Positions 51,540 through 60,407 of a DNA stretch of 64,000 nucleotides are shown in pieces; position 1 is the first letter of the stretch, and each line of letters begins with the position of its first letter. The notes beneath the pieces were generated by a model. It saw only the letters and a program-made list of their open reading frames with translations, did no database searches and was not told the DNA's origin. The stretch is from Flavobacterium sp. (lineage in GTDB: Bacteria > Bacteroidota > Bacteroidia > Flavobacteriales > Flavobacteriaceae): positions 62,001 through 126,000 of the forward strand of contig JACMLU010000010.1 of NCBI GenBank assembly GCA_014379405.1, given 5' to 3'. A program made the position numbers and the translations under genes.

Positions 51540-52937
51540 ATGAAAAAACTAGGAATAGTAATAACCGATGGTGTGGGTTTCAGAAATTTCATTATGAGTG
51601 ATTTCATCAAAGAAGCCACCCAACAATTTGATTCTGTTACCATATATTCGGGTTTGCCGATTAGTGCTTATAATGCTATTTCGCAGTCCAAAATAACCAT
51701 CAAGGAATTGGATGTGTATGTAGAATCCAAGCCAGTTTGGTTTTTTAGGAAATGGAAAGAAGTGGCCCATTTGCGACAGCACCAATCTTTTTATGGAATG
51801 AAAGACAATTTAGAGACAGGTTATCCTAAAAACAATTCTCCGAGGGCATTATTGGTCAAATTGATTTATAGCTGTACACGTTTGGTTCATTCGGATGCTA
51901 GTATTTTGTTAGCTGAAAAGTGGCAGTTTTTGTTCTTTTCCAAAAATAAAATTACCCAATCGTATTTGAAATTACTGGAAGAGGACCAGCCTTCGCATTT
52001 ATTTTTTACCCATCAACGACCTCCTTTTTTAGCACCTTTTTTGTATACTGCCCAACAAATGAAGATTCCGACCAGTACCTTTATTTTTAGTTGGGATAAC
52101 TTGGCGTCAAAGGGACGAATGTTGGGGACTTTTGATTATTTTTTGGTTTGGAGCCATTTGATGCAATCGGAGTTGTTGTATTTTTATCCTATGGTTGCAA
52201 CCGAAAAGGTAAAAGTGGTGGGAACCCCTCAATTTGAGCCTTATGTAATGCCAAAGTACAACACCACGGCCGAAGAATTTTATGCCAAATTCCGTTTGGA
52301 TGCTAATTTGAAAACCATTTGCTACAGTTGTGCTGACATTTCTATAGGAGCCAATGACCCGATTGTGATTCGAGCAATTGCCAGTGCGATTCGGAATAAT
52401 GGCATAACAACCAAAATACAATTGATTGTGAGAACTTCTCCTGCCGAAGATGATTCAAGATTCAGAATCCTACGAGAAGAATTTCCAGAAATAATATGGA
52501 ATGTTCCCAAATGGATACTCACTCGGGAAAACCACGCCGAAATATGGTCGCAACGCGTGCCTTCCGAAGAGGATATAAAAGACCTACGTTCGTTGTTAGA
52601 ATATGTCGATTTGAATATCAATATGTGTTCGACGATGAGTTTGGATTTTATGTTGTTTGACAAGCCCGTAATCAATACCGTTTTTGGTAATCAAGAAAAC
52701 GGTTTGTATAATGACCAACGTTTCCTGAATTTCGGACATTTCAAGAAAGTAGTGGAAAGTCAGTCCGTCACCATTGCAAAAAACGAAATCGAATTGATAA
52801 ACGAAATCAATTCAGCATTGAGCAATCCAAATCAAAGAGCTGCAGAAAGAAAAGCGATGATTGACTTGCAAGTAAGTGAACCATTGGAAGGCACCAGCAA
52901 ACGAATCACCACAATTTTATCTCATTTGAATGACTAA
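51540..52937 (+). CDS. Putative GT-B glycosyltransferase, family not recognised
   Basis: A 465-residue protein without membrane helices. The N-terminal half has alternating beta-strand and helix pattern (KLGIVITDGVGFRNFIMSDF), followed by HLFFTHQRPPFLAPFLYTAQ and FIFSWDNLASKGRMLGTFDY (about residues 180-200). The second half has KVVGTPQFEPY, TICYSCADISIGAND and, near the end, NINMCSTMSLDFMLFDKPVI, which resembles the nucleotide-binding end of GT-B enzymes of the CDP-glycerol or UDP-transferase type. A glycosyltransferase role is inferred from fold pattern and context. It overlaps the next GT4 gene by 8 bp. Confidence 0.6.
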   Translation: MKKLGIVITDGVGFRNFIMSDFIKEATQQFDSVTIYSGLPISAYNAISQSKITIKELDVYVESKPVWFFRKWKEVAHLRQHQSFYGMKDNLETGYPKNNSPRALLVKLIYSCTRLVHSDASILLAEKWQFLFFSKNKITQSYLKLLEEDQPSHLFFTHQRPPFLAPFLYTAQQMKIPTSTFIFSWDNLASKGRMLGTFDYFLVWSHLMQSELLYFYPMVATEKVKVVGTPQFEPYVMPKYNTTAEEFYAKFRLDANLKTICYSCADISIGANDPIVIRAIASAIRNNGITTKIQLIVRTSPAEDDSRFRILREEFPEIIWNVPKWILTRENHAEIWSQRVPSEEDIKDLRSLLEYVDLNINMCSTMSLDFMLFDKPVINTVFGNQENGLYNDQRFLNFGHFKKVVESQSVTIAKNEIELINEINSALSNPNQRAAERKAMIDLQVSEPLEGTSKRITTILSHLND

Positions 52938-54003
52938 ATATAAAAAAATAGCCGTTGTCTGCAATTATGCTCTCAATCCCAATCGCATTGGCGGAATGGA
53001 TCGGTTTTATGTGGCTTATGACAGGAAAGCAGCAGCATTGGGTTATGAGATTGACTGGTATTTTTTGGAATACGTACCTTTTGATTTCTATTCAGGATTG
53101 ACCATTTTTAGTACGAACAACCAAAATATGGAATCCTTTTTTCTGGAAAAAGTAAATCGAGAACATTTAAAATATGATGTCTTGGTCACCCATTTTCTGG
53201 CTTTGTGTACCTCTTTTTTCAAAAAGGCAAGAGCTACTGGTATCCAACAAACGATTGTGGTAGATCACAATCCAAGGCCTTTGGAAGGATTTCCACTTTC
53301 GAAGATTGTAAAAAACAAAATCAAAGGGATTTTGTATTCGAGTTATATTGACCAGTTCATCGGAGTTTCCGAATATACCCGAAAACACATTCTGAAAGAT
53401 TACGGTTTTTTTCTAGACAAGAAAACGAGCGTGATTTATAACGGCATTGACACTTCCGTCTTTGTAAAGCGAGTGAACGAAAATGCCAATCAATTTGTAG
53501 TCTGTTCCCATTTGCGTCATTCCAAAGGGATTCAAGATTTGATACAGGCGGTTTCCGTCTTGGAAGACACTATCAAAAATCAGATTCAAATTGATGTTTA
53601 CGGCGAAGGCCCTTATGAAACCGAATTGTTGGAGATGACTAAAGTGAATCATTTAGAGGGAATCATTCATTTTAAAGGAGGCTCATCCCAACTCAACGAA
53701 TTGTTGTCTACTTATCGCTATTTGTTGCAACCCACTTATATGGAGTGTTTCAGTCTTTCCATTTTGGAAAGTTTGGCAGCCAATGTACCTGTCATCACGA
53801 CTACTGTTGGTGGGAATTTAGAAATTGTTGAAAACAATGAAAACGGTTTTATCTTTGAACCCAAAGACTATTTAGCTTTAGCAGCTATAATAAAAAATAT
53901 TGTGTTGGGAAATTTGAAAATCGAAAAGGACGTCAGCGAGCAAATAGAAAAAGATTTCAATTTAGATAAAATGGTCAACAAACATATACAGTTATTAAAT
54001 TGA
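52930..54003 (+). CDS. Glycosyltransferase, GT4 family
   Basis: A 357-residue GT-B enzyme. NPNRIGGMDRFYVAY is the N-terminal glycine loop, GVSEYTRKHILKDYG and VIYNGIDTSVF (about residues 164-174) precede the donor domain, and MECFSLSILESLAANVPVI (about 273-291) holds the E-x7-E motif that binds the nucleotide sugar. It is a standard GT4. It overlaps the gene before by 8 bp and its stop overlaps the TTG that begins the next GT4 frame. Donor unknown. Confidence 0.88.
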   Translation: MTKYKKIAVVCNYALNPNRIGGMDRFYVAYDRKAAALGYEIDWYFLEYVPFDFYSGLTIFSTNNQNMESFFLEKVNREHLKYDVLVTHFLALCTSFFKKARATGIQQTIVVDHNPRPLEGFPLSKIVKNKIKGILYSSYIDQFIGVSEYTRKHILKDYGFFLDKKTSVIYNGIDTSVFVKRVNENANQFVVCSHLRHSKGIQDLIQAVSVLEDTIKNQIQIDVYGEGPYETELLEMTKVNHLEGIIHFKGGSSQLNELLSTYRYLLQPTYMECFSLSILESLAANVPVITTTVGGNLEIVENNENGFIFEPKDYLALAAIIKNIVLGNLKIEKDVSEQIEKDFNLDKMVNKHIQLLN

Positions 54004-55205
54004 AAACAAACATAAATCCAATTTTACCCCCCCTCTCCTTTGGAGAGGGGTTGGGGGTGAGGTTAAAAATAGCCTTCCTAACCCCAGAATACCCTCACAC
54101 CAAAACAGGAAGTTCTGGCGGTATTGGCACGAGTATCAAGAACCTGGCTATTGGACTTTTGGCGGAAGGTTGTTCGGTTCGGGTGTTGGTTTATGGGCAA
54201 AAAGAAGAAAGCGTTTTTGTTGATAACGGGATAACTGTCCAGCAAATCAAGAACGTGAAATTCAAAGGATTGTCTTGGTGGCTGACCCGAAAAAAGTTGG
54301 AGCGCATTATTAATGAATTGTACGCCAACAAAGCAATTGACTTGGTCGAAGCCCCCGATTGGACGGGAATCACTTCCTTTATCCAGCCGAAAAAATGCCC
54401 CATCGTCATTCGATTGAACGGTTCCGATACTTATTTTTGTCATTTAGATCATCGTCCCGTGAAATGGAGGAATAAATTCCACGAACGAAGAGCCCTCGAA
54501 AAAGCAGACGGTTTAATTTCGGTAAGCCAGTTCACGGCCGATTTGACCAACGAAGTTTTTGGATTGCACAAAGAATTTACCATTATTCCTAATTCGATAG
54601 ATTTGGATTTGTTTGATAGCAATGACAAGGACAAGGAAAAGAATGTGATTCTTTATTTTGGCAGCTTAATTCGAAAAAAAGGACTGCTTGAACTCCCTTT
54701 TGTTTTTAATGAAGTCATTCAAAAAAATCCAGAAGCCCGACTTATATTGATAGGAAAAGACGTTTCAGATGTGATTACTGGAAATCTATCGACTTGGGCA
54801 ATGATGCAAACTCAATTTACAGCCGAAGCCTTGCGAAATACCAGTTATTTGGGAAGTGTTCCGTATCAAGAGATAAAAGAACACATAAAAGCCGCCACCC
54901 TTTGTGTTTTTCCTACATTTGCCGAGGCGTTGCCGGTTTCCTGGATTGAGGCGATGGCCATGCAAAAACCGATTGTCGCATCCAATATAGGTTGGGCCAA
55001 CGAAATTATTGAAGATGGCGTGGAGGGTTTTTTGGTGCATCCCAAAGACCATAAAAAATATGCAGAAAGAATTTTGGAACTTTTGGAAAATCCGAAAATG
55101 CAGTCAGCATTTGGAATGGCAGCCAGGAAAAAAGTAGTTTCAATATTTAGTATGGAAATAGTGGCGCAACAAAGTATGTCGTTTTATAAAACTTTAATAG
55201 GTTAG
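54000..55205 (+). CDS. Glycosyltransferase, GT4 family, N-terminus encoded by a repeat
   Basis: A 401-residue frame. The GT4 domain proper begins LKIAFLTPEYPHTKTGSSGG and contains GSLIRKKGLLELPFVF (about residues 220-235) and FPTFAEALPVSWIEAMAMQK (about 302-321). The first 21 residues include PPLSFGEGLGVR, encoded by a palindromic repeat (54030-54063), so the original start has probably been lost or displaced. Possible starts are TTG at 54000, TTG at 54051 or GTG at 54057; the last two lie in the repeat. It follows the previous gene with overlap. Confidence 0.85.
   Translation: MKTNINPILPPLSFGEGLGVRLKIAFLTPEYPHTKTGSSGGIGTSIKNLAIGLLAEGCSVRVLVYGQKEESVFVDNGITVQQIKNVKFKGLSWWLTRKKLERIINELYANKAIDLVEAPDWTGITSFIQPKKCPIVIRLNGSDTYFCHLDHRPVKWRNKFHERRALEKADGLISVSQFTADLTNEVFGLHKEFTIIPNSIDLDLFDSNDKDKEKNVILYFGSLIRKKGLLELPFVFNEVIQKNPEARLILIGKDVSDVITGNLSTWAMMQTQFTAEALRNTSYLGSVPYQEIKEHIKAATLCVFPTFAEALPVSWIEAMAMQKPIVASNIGWANEIIEDGVEGFLVHPKDHKKYAERILELLENPKMQSAFGMAARKKVVSIFSMEIVAQQSMSFYKTLIG
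54030..54063. repeat. REP-like palindrome at the start of a GT4 gene
   Basis: Perfect 9-bp arms CCCCTCTCC (54030-54038) and GGAGAGGGG (54042-54050) with loop TTT, followed by TTGGGGGTGAGG. This element is met very often in Bacteroidetes genomes. Here it is read in frame and may supply the start codon. Confidence 0.88.
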
Positions 55206-55208
55206 ATT

Positions 55209-56756
55209 TTGGTTATACTATATCATTATAACAATAGGATTACTATGGTCTTTTCTGAAGAAAAACAGATATTGCCTTTTAATAAAAAGAAGACTATAGC
55301 TGAAGGTTTGATGGAATTGGCGCTGCAATTTCCGAAATCAGTACTGGTCTGGTGTCATCAAGGCTTTAAAGAAAAGATCAATATCTCAGAGATTGAAAAA
55401 TTAGTGCATCACAAAAAAGTATTACTTTCTTATAATCCATCCGATGTTTCTTTTTTGGATTCAGCTATTGGTTATATAGATGTTTCGCTTTTTATCCGCA
55501 TTAATAAAGCGGTTTCTTTTCCAACATGGCAGATGAGCAGTGCAGTCGGAGGAATTCACGCTGAAGTTTTGTTGGCTTTGAATAATGAATTTTCTTCGGA
55601 TAGCAATTTTGATTATTTTTTGTGTTCCTTGGCGAAGCTAGCAATGCCAAAAGGATTGTTGTGTTATTCGGAACCAAGGCTTTTAAAACCACATTCCAAA
55701 AGTATTGCAACAAAAAAAAGTACCTATATTCTTTTTCGTTTTGTAAAACAGCATTATAAAATTCAATGGGTGTTTTTATTACTGTTTAATTTGGTTATTT
55801 ATGAACGGAAGTTGCCACTTTTGCCTTTTCTTTTTTCGCTTTTTTACAAAAATAGGCGCAAGACAAATATTAATCTGGAGGGCATCAAGGTACAATCTTC
55901 AAAAAAAGTGGTGAATCAAGCGACAGTGGATGTCATTATTCCAACTATTGGGAGAAAGGATTATTTGCATAATATCCTGAAAGATTTAAAGGTACAAACG
56001 CATCTGCCAACCAATGTTATTATCGTGGAGCAAAATCCCGATCAAGGCAGTGCATCGGAATTGGGTTATTTAACTACAGAAGATTGGCCATTTGCCATAA
56101 AACACACCTTTACGCATCAGGCGGGAGCTTGTAATGCAAGGAATATTGCTTTGGGACAAATAACAAGTGAATGGGTTTTCTTTGCGGACGATGATATTAG
56201 GGTTGCCGTTAATTTCATCCAAAAAGCCTTGGAACAAATAAATAATATTGGTGTTGAAACAGTTTCTTTTAGATGTTTTCAAAAAGGACAAAAGCAAACC
56301 TATTCAACCATTTTTCAATGGGTAAGTTTTGGCTCGGGTTGTAGTTTTGTATTGGCAGAAATTTTGAAAAATTGTTCTTTCAATATGAGCTATGAATTTG
56401 GTTTTGGAGAAGACGGTGATTTTGGGATGCAATTGCGCAATCAAGGACACGATGTCTTGTTTTTACCCGAACCTGAAATACTCCATTTGAAGGCTCCAGT
56501 GGGAGGCTTTAGGACAAAACCCACATTGCAATGGCAAAAGGACGACATCCAACCCAAACCATCACCAACCATTATGTTATACCAATTGTTGCACAATACT
56601 CCAGCCCAAACCTCCAGCTATAAAACCACCTTGTTTTTCAAGTATTATAGGCTTCAAAAAATAAAAAACCCGATACGCTATTATTGTAATTTTCAAAAAC
56701 AATGGACGAGAAGTGAGTTTTGGGCCAACGAATTAAAAAGACAAAATGAAATTTAG
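55209..56756 (+). CDS. Glycosyltransferase family 2 with extra N-terminal domain
   Basis: A 515-residue protein. Residues from about 240 (VDVIIPTIGRKDYLHNIL) form a GT2 catalytic domain with VEQNPDQGS, FFADDDIRV (about 325-333, DXD-like) and FGFGEDGDFGMQL (about 398-410), the last resembling galactosyltransferase C-terminal motifs. The first 230 residues (VWCHQGFKEKINI, SAVGGIHAEVLLAL) form a domain I recognise only as recurrent in flavobacterial GT2 proteins. A TTG at 55209 is preferred as start because VILYHYNNRIT looks like part of the fold; ATG at 55245 is the alternative. It overlaps the next gene by 11 bp. Confidence 0.78.
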   Translation: MVILYHYNNRITMVFSEEKQILPFNKKKTIAEGLMELALQFPKSVLVWCHQGFKEKINISEIEKLVHHKKVLLSYNPSDVSFLDSAIGYIDVSLFIRINKAVSFPTWQMSSAVGGIHAEVLLALNNEFSSDSNFDYFLCSLAKLAMPKGLLCYSEPRLLKPHSKSIATKKSTYILFRFVKQHYKIQWVFLLLFNLVIYERKLPLLPFLFSLFYKNRRKTNINLEGIKVQSSKKVVNQATVDVIIPTIGRKDYLHNILKDLKVQTHLPTNVIIVEQNPDQGSASELGYLTTEDWPFAIKHTFTHQAGACNARNIALGQITSEWVFFADDDIRVAVNFIQKALEQINNIGVETVSFRCFQKGQKQTYSTIFQWVSFGSGCSFVLAEILKNCSFNMSYEFGFGEDGDFGMQLRNQGHDVLFLPEPEILHLKAPVGGFRTKPTLQWQKDDIQPKPSPTIMLYQLLHNTPAQTSSYKTTLFFKYYRLQKIKNPIRYYCNFQKQWTRSEFWANELKRQNEI

Positions 56757-57747
56757 TTTAATCATTTGCACCTATATGCGTCCTGAATCAGTGCTCCAAT
56801 TGTTGCGATCTGTTCAGGGGCAAACTTTATATCCTGATGAAATCCTGATTGTTGATGGCTCAACAAATTCAGAAACAGCATCGGTTTTAAAAGAGAATCA
56901 ATTCCAGAACCTGCAGTATTTTGCTGTTTCGCCTGAGGATCGAGGGTTGACCAAACAAAGGAATTACGGTATTGATAGAGTGGGAAAAGAAATGGAAGTG
57001 GTTTGTTTCCTGGATGACGATACCATTTTGGGAAAGGATTATTTTGTGCAATTACTGAAAACCTATGAAGATTATCCAGAAGCTTTAGGAGTAGGTGGAT
57101 ATATAGGTAATGAATCTCAGTGTGAATTTGTTGGAGAGAATTACCAACCCAAATCAGAGGAGTTTTATTTTGATGGTTGGAAACGAAAGGACGGTAGTCG
57201 ATTTATCCTTAGAAAAAAAATGGGCTTGGACAGCGATTGCCCACCAGGATATTTCCCTTTGTATTCTCATGGACGTAGTGTTGGGTTTTTACCTCCCAGT
57301 GGGAAAACATATGAGGTAGAAATGCTGATGGGTGGAGTTTCCTCTTTTAGGAAAACTATTTTTAAAACTTTGAATTTTTCTACTTATTTCGAAGGTTATG
57401 GCTTGTATGAAGATGCCGATTTTACTCTGCGAGTTGCCAAAATTGGGAAGTTGTATGTAAATACAGCTGCAAAATTAAACCATTATCATGCAGTTTCAGG
57501 AAGACCCAACCAATACCGATACGGCAAAATGGTGGTCAGGAACGGTTGGTATGTGTGGAGGGTAAAGAACCCAAAACCTTCATTGGAGGCGAAACTAAAA
57601 TGGAATTTAATTACCATTGTATTGACAATGATACGATTTTCCAATACATTTACTACGACCAAAAAAAAGGAAGCCTTTACCGAGGCTATAGGTAGAACAG
57701 TAGGTTGGTGGAGTTTGTGGGTAAATAAACCCAAAATAAAGAATTAA
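56746..57747 (+). CDS. Glycosyltransferase family 2
   Basis: A 333-residue GT-A enzyme. KFSLIICTYMRPESVLQLL, VDGSTNSET (about residues 36-44) and CFLDDDTILG (about 88-97) are clear GT2 landmarks, and YGLYEDADFTLRV (about 225-237) holds the catalytic acidic pair. The C-terminal segment after residue 280 is amphipathic and may touch the membrane. It overlaps the previous gene and stands one base before the aminotransferase gene. Substrate unknown. Confidence 0.84.
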   Translation: MKFSLIICTYMRPESVLQLLRSVQGQTLYPDEILIVDGSTNSETASVLKENQFQNLQYFAVSPEDRGLTKQRNYGIDRVGKEMEVVCFLDDDTILGKDYFVQLLKTYEDYPEALGVGGYIGNESQCEFVGENYQPKSEEFYFDGWKRKDGSRFILRKKMGLDSDCPPGYFPLYSHGRSVGFLPPSGKTYEVEMLMGGVSSFRKTIFKTLNFSTYFEGYGLYEDADFTLRVAKIGKLYVNTAAKLNHYHAVSGRPNQYRYGKMVVRNGWYVWRVKNPKPSLEAKLKWNLITIVLTMIRFSNTFTTTKKKEAFTEAIGRTVGWWSLWVNKPKIKN

Positions 57748-57748
57748 T

Positions 57749-58825
57749 ATGATCAATGTAACCAAGACTTTTTTTCCGCCAATAGAAGACTATCATTTCT
57801 ATCTACAAAGGATCTGGCAGAATCAATGGTTGACCAATCGTGGCGAATTAGTTTTGGAACTGGAAGTGAAATTGAAAACATTTTTGCAAACCAATTCTAT
57901 TCTCATTACAAATAATGGAACTGTTCCATTACAAATTGCAATGAAGTTATTGGCAAAGGGAGGAGAAGTAATCACGACACCCTTTAGCTATGTGGCTACA
58001 ACAGCTTCCATCGTTTGGGAAAATTGCACTCCTGTTTTTGTAGATATTCATCCGGAGTATTTAACTATAGATGAAACAAAAATTGAAGCAGCCATTACGT
58101 CAAAAACAACTGCTATTTTGGCAACCCACGTTTTTGGAAATCCCTGTGCTATTGAAAAAATAGAACAAATTGCCCAAAAGTATGACTTGAAAGTTATTTA
58201 TGATGCGGCACATTGTTTTGGCGTGAATTACAAAGGCAAATCTATCTTTGAATATGGAGATGTGAGTACCTGTAGTTTTCACGCCACCAAACTTTTTCAT
58301 ACTGGAGAAGGTGGAGCTCTTTTTTGCAATGATAAATTACTGATGAATCAATTTTTCTATAGTCATAATTTTGGACACAACGGGCCATTGGCTTTTCACG
58401 GTCTGGGCATTAATGGAAAAATATCCGAACTGCAGGCCGCAATGGGCTTGGCGATTTTGCCGTATATGTCACACATTGTGGAAGAAAGAAAAAAAGTAGT
58501 GGAATACTATGATGTCCATTTGAATTGGAAGAATTTGAATAAAATAAAATTGAGGGAAACTATCGAGTGGAATTACAGTTATTATCCCCTAATTTTGGAA
58601 AACGAAGCCCAATTATTAAAAGTTCAAAAAGAATTGAATGACAATGCCATTTTTCCGAGAAGGTATTTTTATCCGTCCTTGAATATGATTGATTATGTAA
58701 AAGGACAAAAGATGCCCATTTCTGAAAGTATTGCATCCCGGATTTTGTGCCTGCCTTTGTATGTGGGGTTGCCAGAAAAGGATTTGGAAACAATTTGCAA
58801 AATAATAAATCAAATGCCATGTTAA
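57749..58825 (+). CDS. vioA: DegT-family PLP aminotransferase, VioA-like
   Basis: A 358-residue sugar aminotransferase. NQWLTNRGELVLELE, GGEVITTPFSYVATTASIVW (residues 71-90), YDAAHCFGV and FHATKLFHTGEGGAL with PLP Lys181 match the VioA branch that aminates dTDP-4-keto-6-deoxyglucose to dTDP-Qui4N; an FdtB-type 3-aminotransferase is less likely. The overlapping acetyltransferase gene supports dTDP-Qui4NAc as product. It is the third DegT enzyme here and lacks the WecE-specific segments. RfbB for the substrate is not in the window. Confidence 0.8.
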   Translation: MINVTKTFFPPIEDYHFYLQRIWQNQWLTNRGELVLELEVKLKTFLQTNSILITNNGTVPLQIAMKLLAKGGEVITTPFSYVATTASIVWENCTPVFVDIHPEYLTIDETKIEAAITSKTTAILATHVFGNPCAIEKIEQIAQKYDLKVIYDAAHCFGVNYKGKSIFEYGDVSTCSFHATKLFHTGEGGALFCNDKLLMNQFFYSHNFGHNGPLAFHGLGINGKISELQAAMGLAILPYMSHIVEERKKVVEYYDVHLNWKNLNKIKLRETIEWNYSYYPLILENEAQLLKVQKELNDNAIFPRRYFYPSLNMIDYVKGQKMPISESIASRILCLPLYVGLPEKDLETICKIINQMPC

Positions 58826-59469
58826 TAGTAGGTGCCAAAGGTTTTGCCAAAGAAGTTTTGCAGGTTTTTCTGGATAGCGATTTCGCTGGGAAAATAGCTT
58901 TTTATGATGATGTCAATGATGCTGTTTCAGGATTACTATTCAAACTATTTCCAATTTTAAAGAATGAAGAGGAGGTTATCGAATATTTTAAAACAAATGG
59001 AAATGAATTTACCATTGGTATAGGTTCTCCAACTTTAAGATGCAAATTGTATAAAAAATTCGTCAATTTAGGAGGGAATTTTGCTTCATCCATAAGTCCA
59101 TCGGCTCAAATAGGACATCATGATGTCACTATTGGTACTGGTTCGAATGTACTTTCTCAAGCCATAATGTCAAATTCAAGTTCTATTGGTGTTGGTTGTA
59201 TCGTGTATTATAATGTCGTTATTACCCACGATTGTGTAGTGGAGGATTTTGTAGAATTGGCTCCAAATGTCATCCTATTGGGAAGATGTAGCATTGGGAA
59301 ATTCACTCAAATTGGGGCTAATGCAACGATACTTCCGGATGTTACAATTGGTAAAAATGTCATCATTGGTGCAGGTTCGGTTGTGACCAAAGACATTCCC
59401 GATAATTCGGTGGCTTTGGGAATACCAGCCAAAGTGATAAAGAATTTAGAACCATTAAACGACCTATAA
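58819..59469 (+). CDS. Left-handed beta-helix sugar N-acetyltransferase (NeuD/PglD/VioB-like)
   Basis: A 216-residue protein; the ATG at 58819 (MLIVGAKGFAKEVLQ) overlaps the aminotransferase stop by 7 bp, and an earlier in-frame ATG at 58747 is rejected because it lies within that gene. The N-terminal Rossmann-like domain (about residues 1-80) binds the sugar nucleotide and the C-terminal half is a hexapeptide-repeat helix (IGKFTQIGANATILPDVTIG, then IGAGSVVTKDIP). THDCVVEDFVELAP includes the likely catalytic His. Pairing with VioA points to 4-N-acetylation of dTDP-Qui4N; a PglD role for the QuiNAc4N sugar is an alternative. Confidence 0.85.
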   Translation: MLIVGAKGFAKEVLQVFLDSDFAGKIAFYDDVNDAVSGLLFKLFPILKNEEEVIEYFKTNGNEFTIGIGSPTLRCKLYKKFVNLGGNFASSISPSAQIGHHDVTIGTGSNVLSQAIMSNSSSIGVGCIVYYNVVITHDCVVEDFVELAPNVILLGRCSIGKFTQIGANATILPDVTIGKNVIIGAGSVVTKDIPDNSVALGIPAKVIKNLEPLNDL

Positions 59470-59471
59470 CA

Positions 59472-60407
59472 ATGAAATTATCTTTTGTAATTCCGGTATT
59501 CAGAAACGAAGGTTCCATTCTTCCAACTTATGAAAAGTTGGTTGGATTGTTGGCTCCTTTGCAATTGGAACCCGAATTTATTTTTGTCAATGATGGTTCC
59601 GACGACAATTCTATCGAAGAATTATTGGAATTGCATAAAAAAGATTCCAACGTGAAAGTGATTTCGTTTTCCCGAAATTTTGGTCAAGTAGCCGCAATAA
59701 TTGCCGGCCTCAAAGAAGTGGGTGGAGACGCAGTCGTAATAATGTCGGCCGATTTGCAGGAACCCATAGCGCTTATTGGTGAAATGATTGCCAAATGGAA
59801 GTCAGGAAACGAAATAGTGATTGGACACAGAATGGACAGGGAAGATGGTTTTATTGCCAACACGGCATCGACTATTTTTTACAAATTGATGCGAAAAGTT
59901 AATCCCAAAATGCCAAAAGGCGGATTTGATTTTATGCTTATCGATAAAACAGCCCTGAACGTATTGAATCAAATTGACGAAAGAAACCGTTTTTTTCAAG
60001 GTGACATTTTGTGGCTGGGCTTCAACACCGCTTTTATTCCGTATACTCGACTAAAAAGAACCATCGGTAAATCACAATGGACCTTGGCAAAAAAGTTGAA
60101 ATACTTTATCGATGGGTTGCTCAATACATCCTACGTTCCCATTCGATTAATGTCGCTGTTGGGGATTTGCTTCTCCTTCTTCGGCTTTCTTTACGCCCTC
60201 GTTATTGCATACAACAGGTTTATTCATAATACGCCGTTCACCGGCTGGGCACCCATCATGATTCTCATACTGATTATTGGGGGATTGATTATGTTGATGC
60301 TCGGAATCATTGGCGAATATGTATGGAGAACCTATGATGAAACCCGAAAAAGACCGCTTTACATCATTAAAGACAAATTTATAAAAGAGAATGAAGCGAA
60401 TAATTGA
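59472..60407 (+). CDS. Polyprenyl-phosphate glycosyltransferase (GtrB/DPM1-like GT2)
   Basis: A 311-residue GT2 with VNDGSDDNS (about residues 39-47), the SADLQEP metal-binding motif (Asp94) and KRTIGKSQWTLAKK (about 195-208), followed by two membrane helices (about 228-250 and 262-290). This is the GtrB/ArnC/YfdH layout: the enzyme moves a sugar onto undecaprenyl phosphate, to be used after flipping by a GT-C enzyme on the outer face. The next gene, overlapping by 17 bp, encodes a multi-helix protein that fits such a partner. No GtrA-type flippase is seen. Confidence 0.9.
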   Translation: MKLSFVIPVFRNEGSILPTYEKLVGLLAPLQLEPEFIFVNDGSDDNSIEELLELHKKDSNVKVISFSRNFGQVAAIIAGLKEVGGDAVVIMSADLQEPIALIGEMIAKWKSGNEIVIGHRMDREDGFIANTASTIFYKLMRKVNPKMPKGGFDFMLIDKTALNVLNQIDERNRFFQGDILWLGFNTAFIPYTRLKRTIGKSQWTLAKKLKYFIDGLLNTSYVPIRLMSLLGICFSFFGFLYALVIAYNRFIHNTPFTGWAPIMILILIIGGLIMLMLGIIGEYVWRTYDETRKRPLYIIKDKFIKENEANN

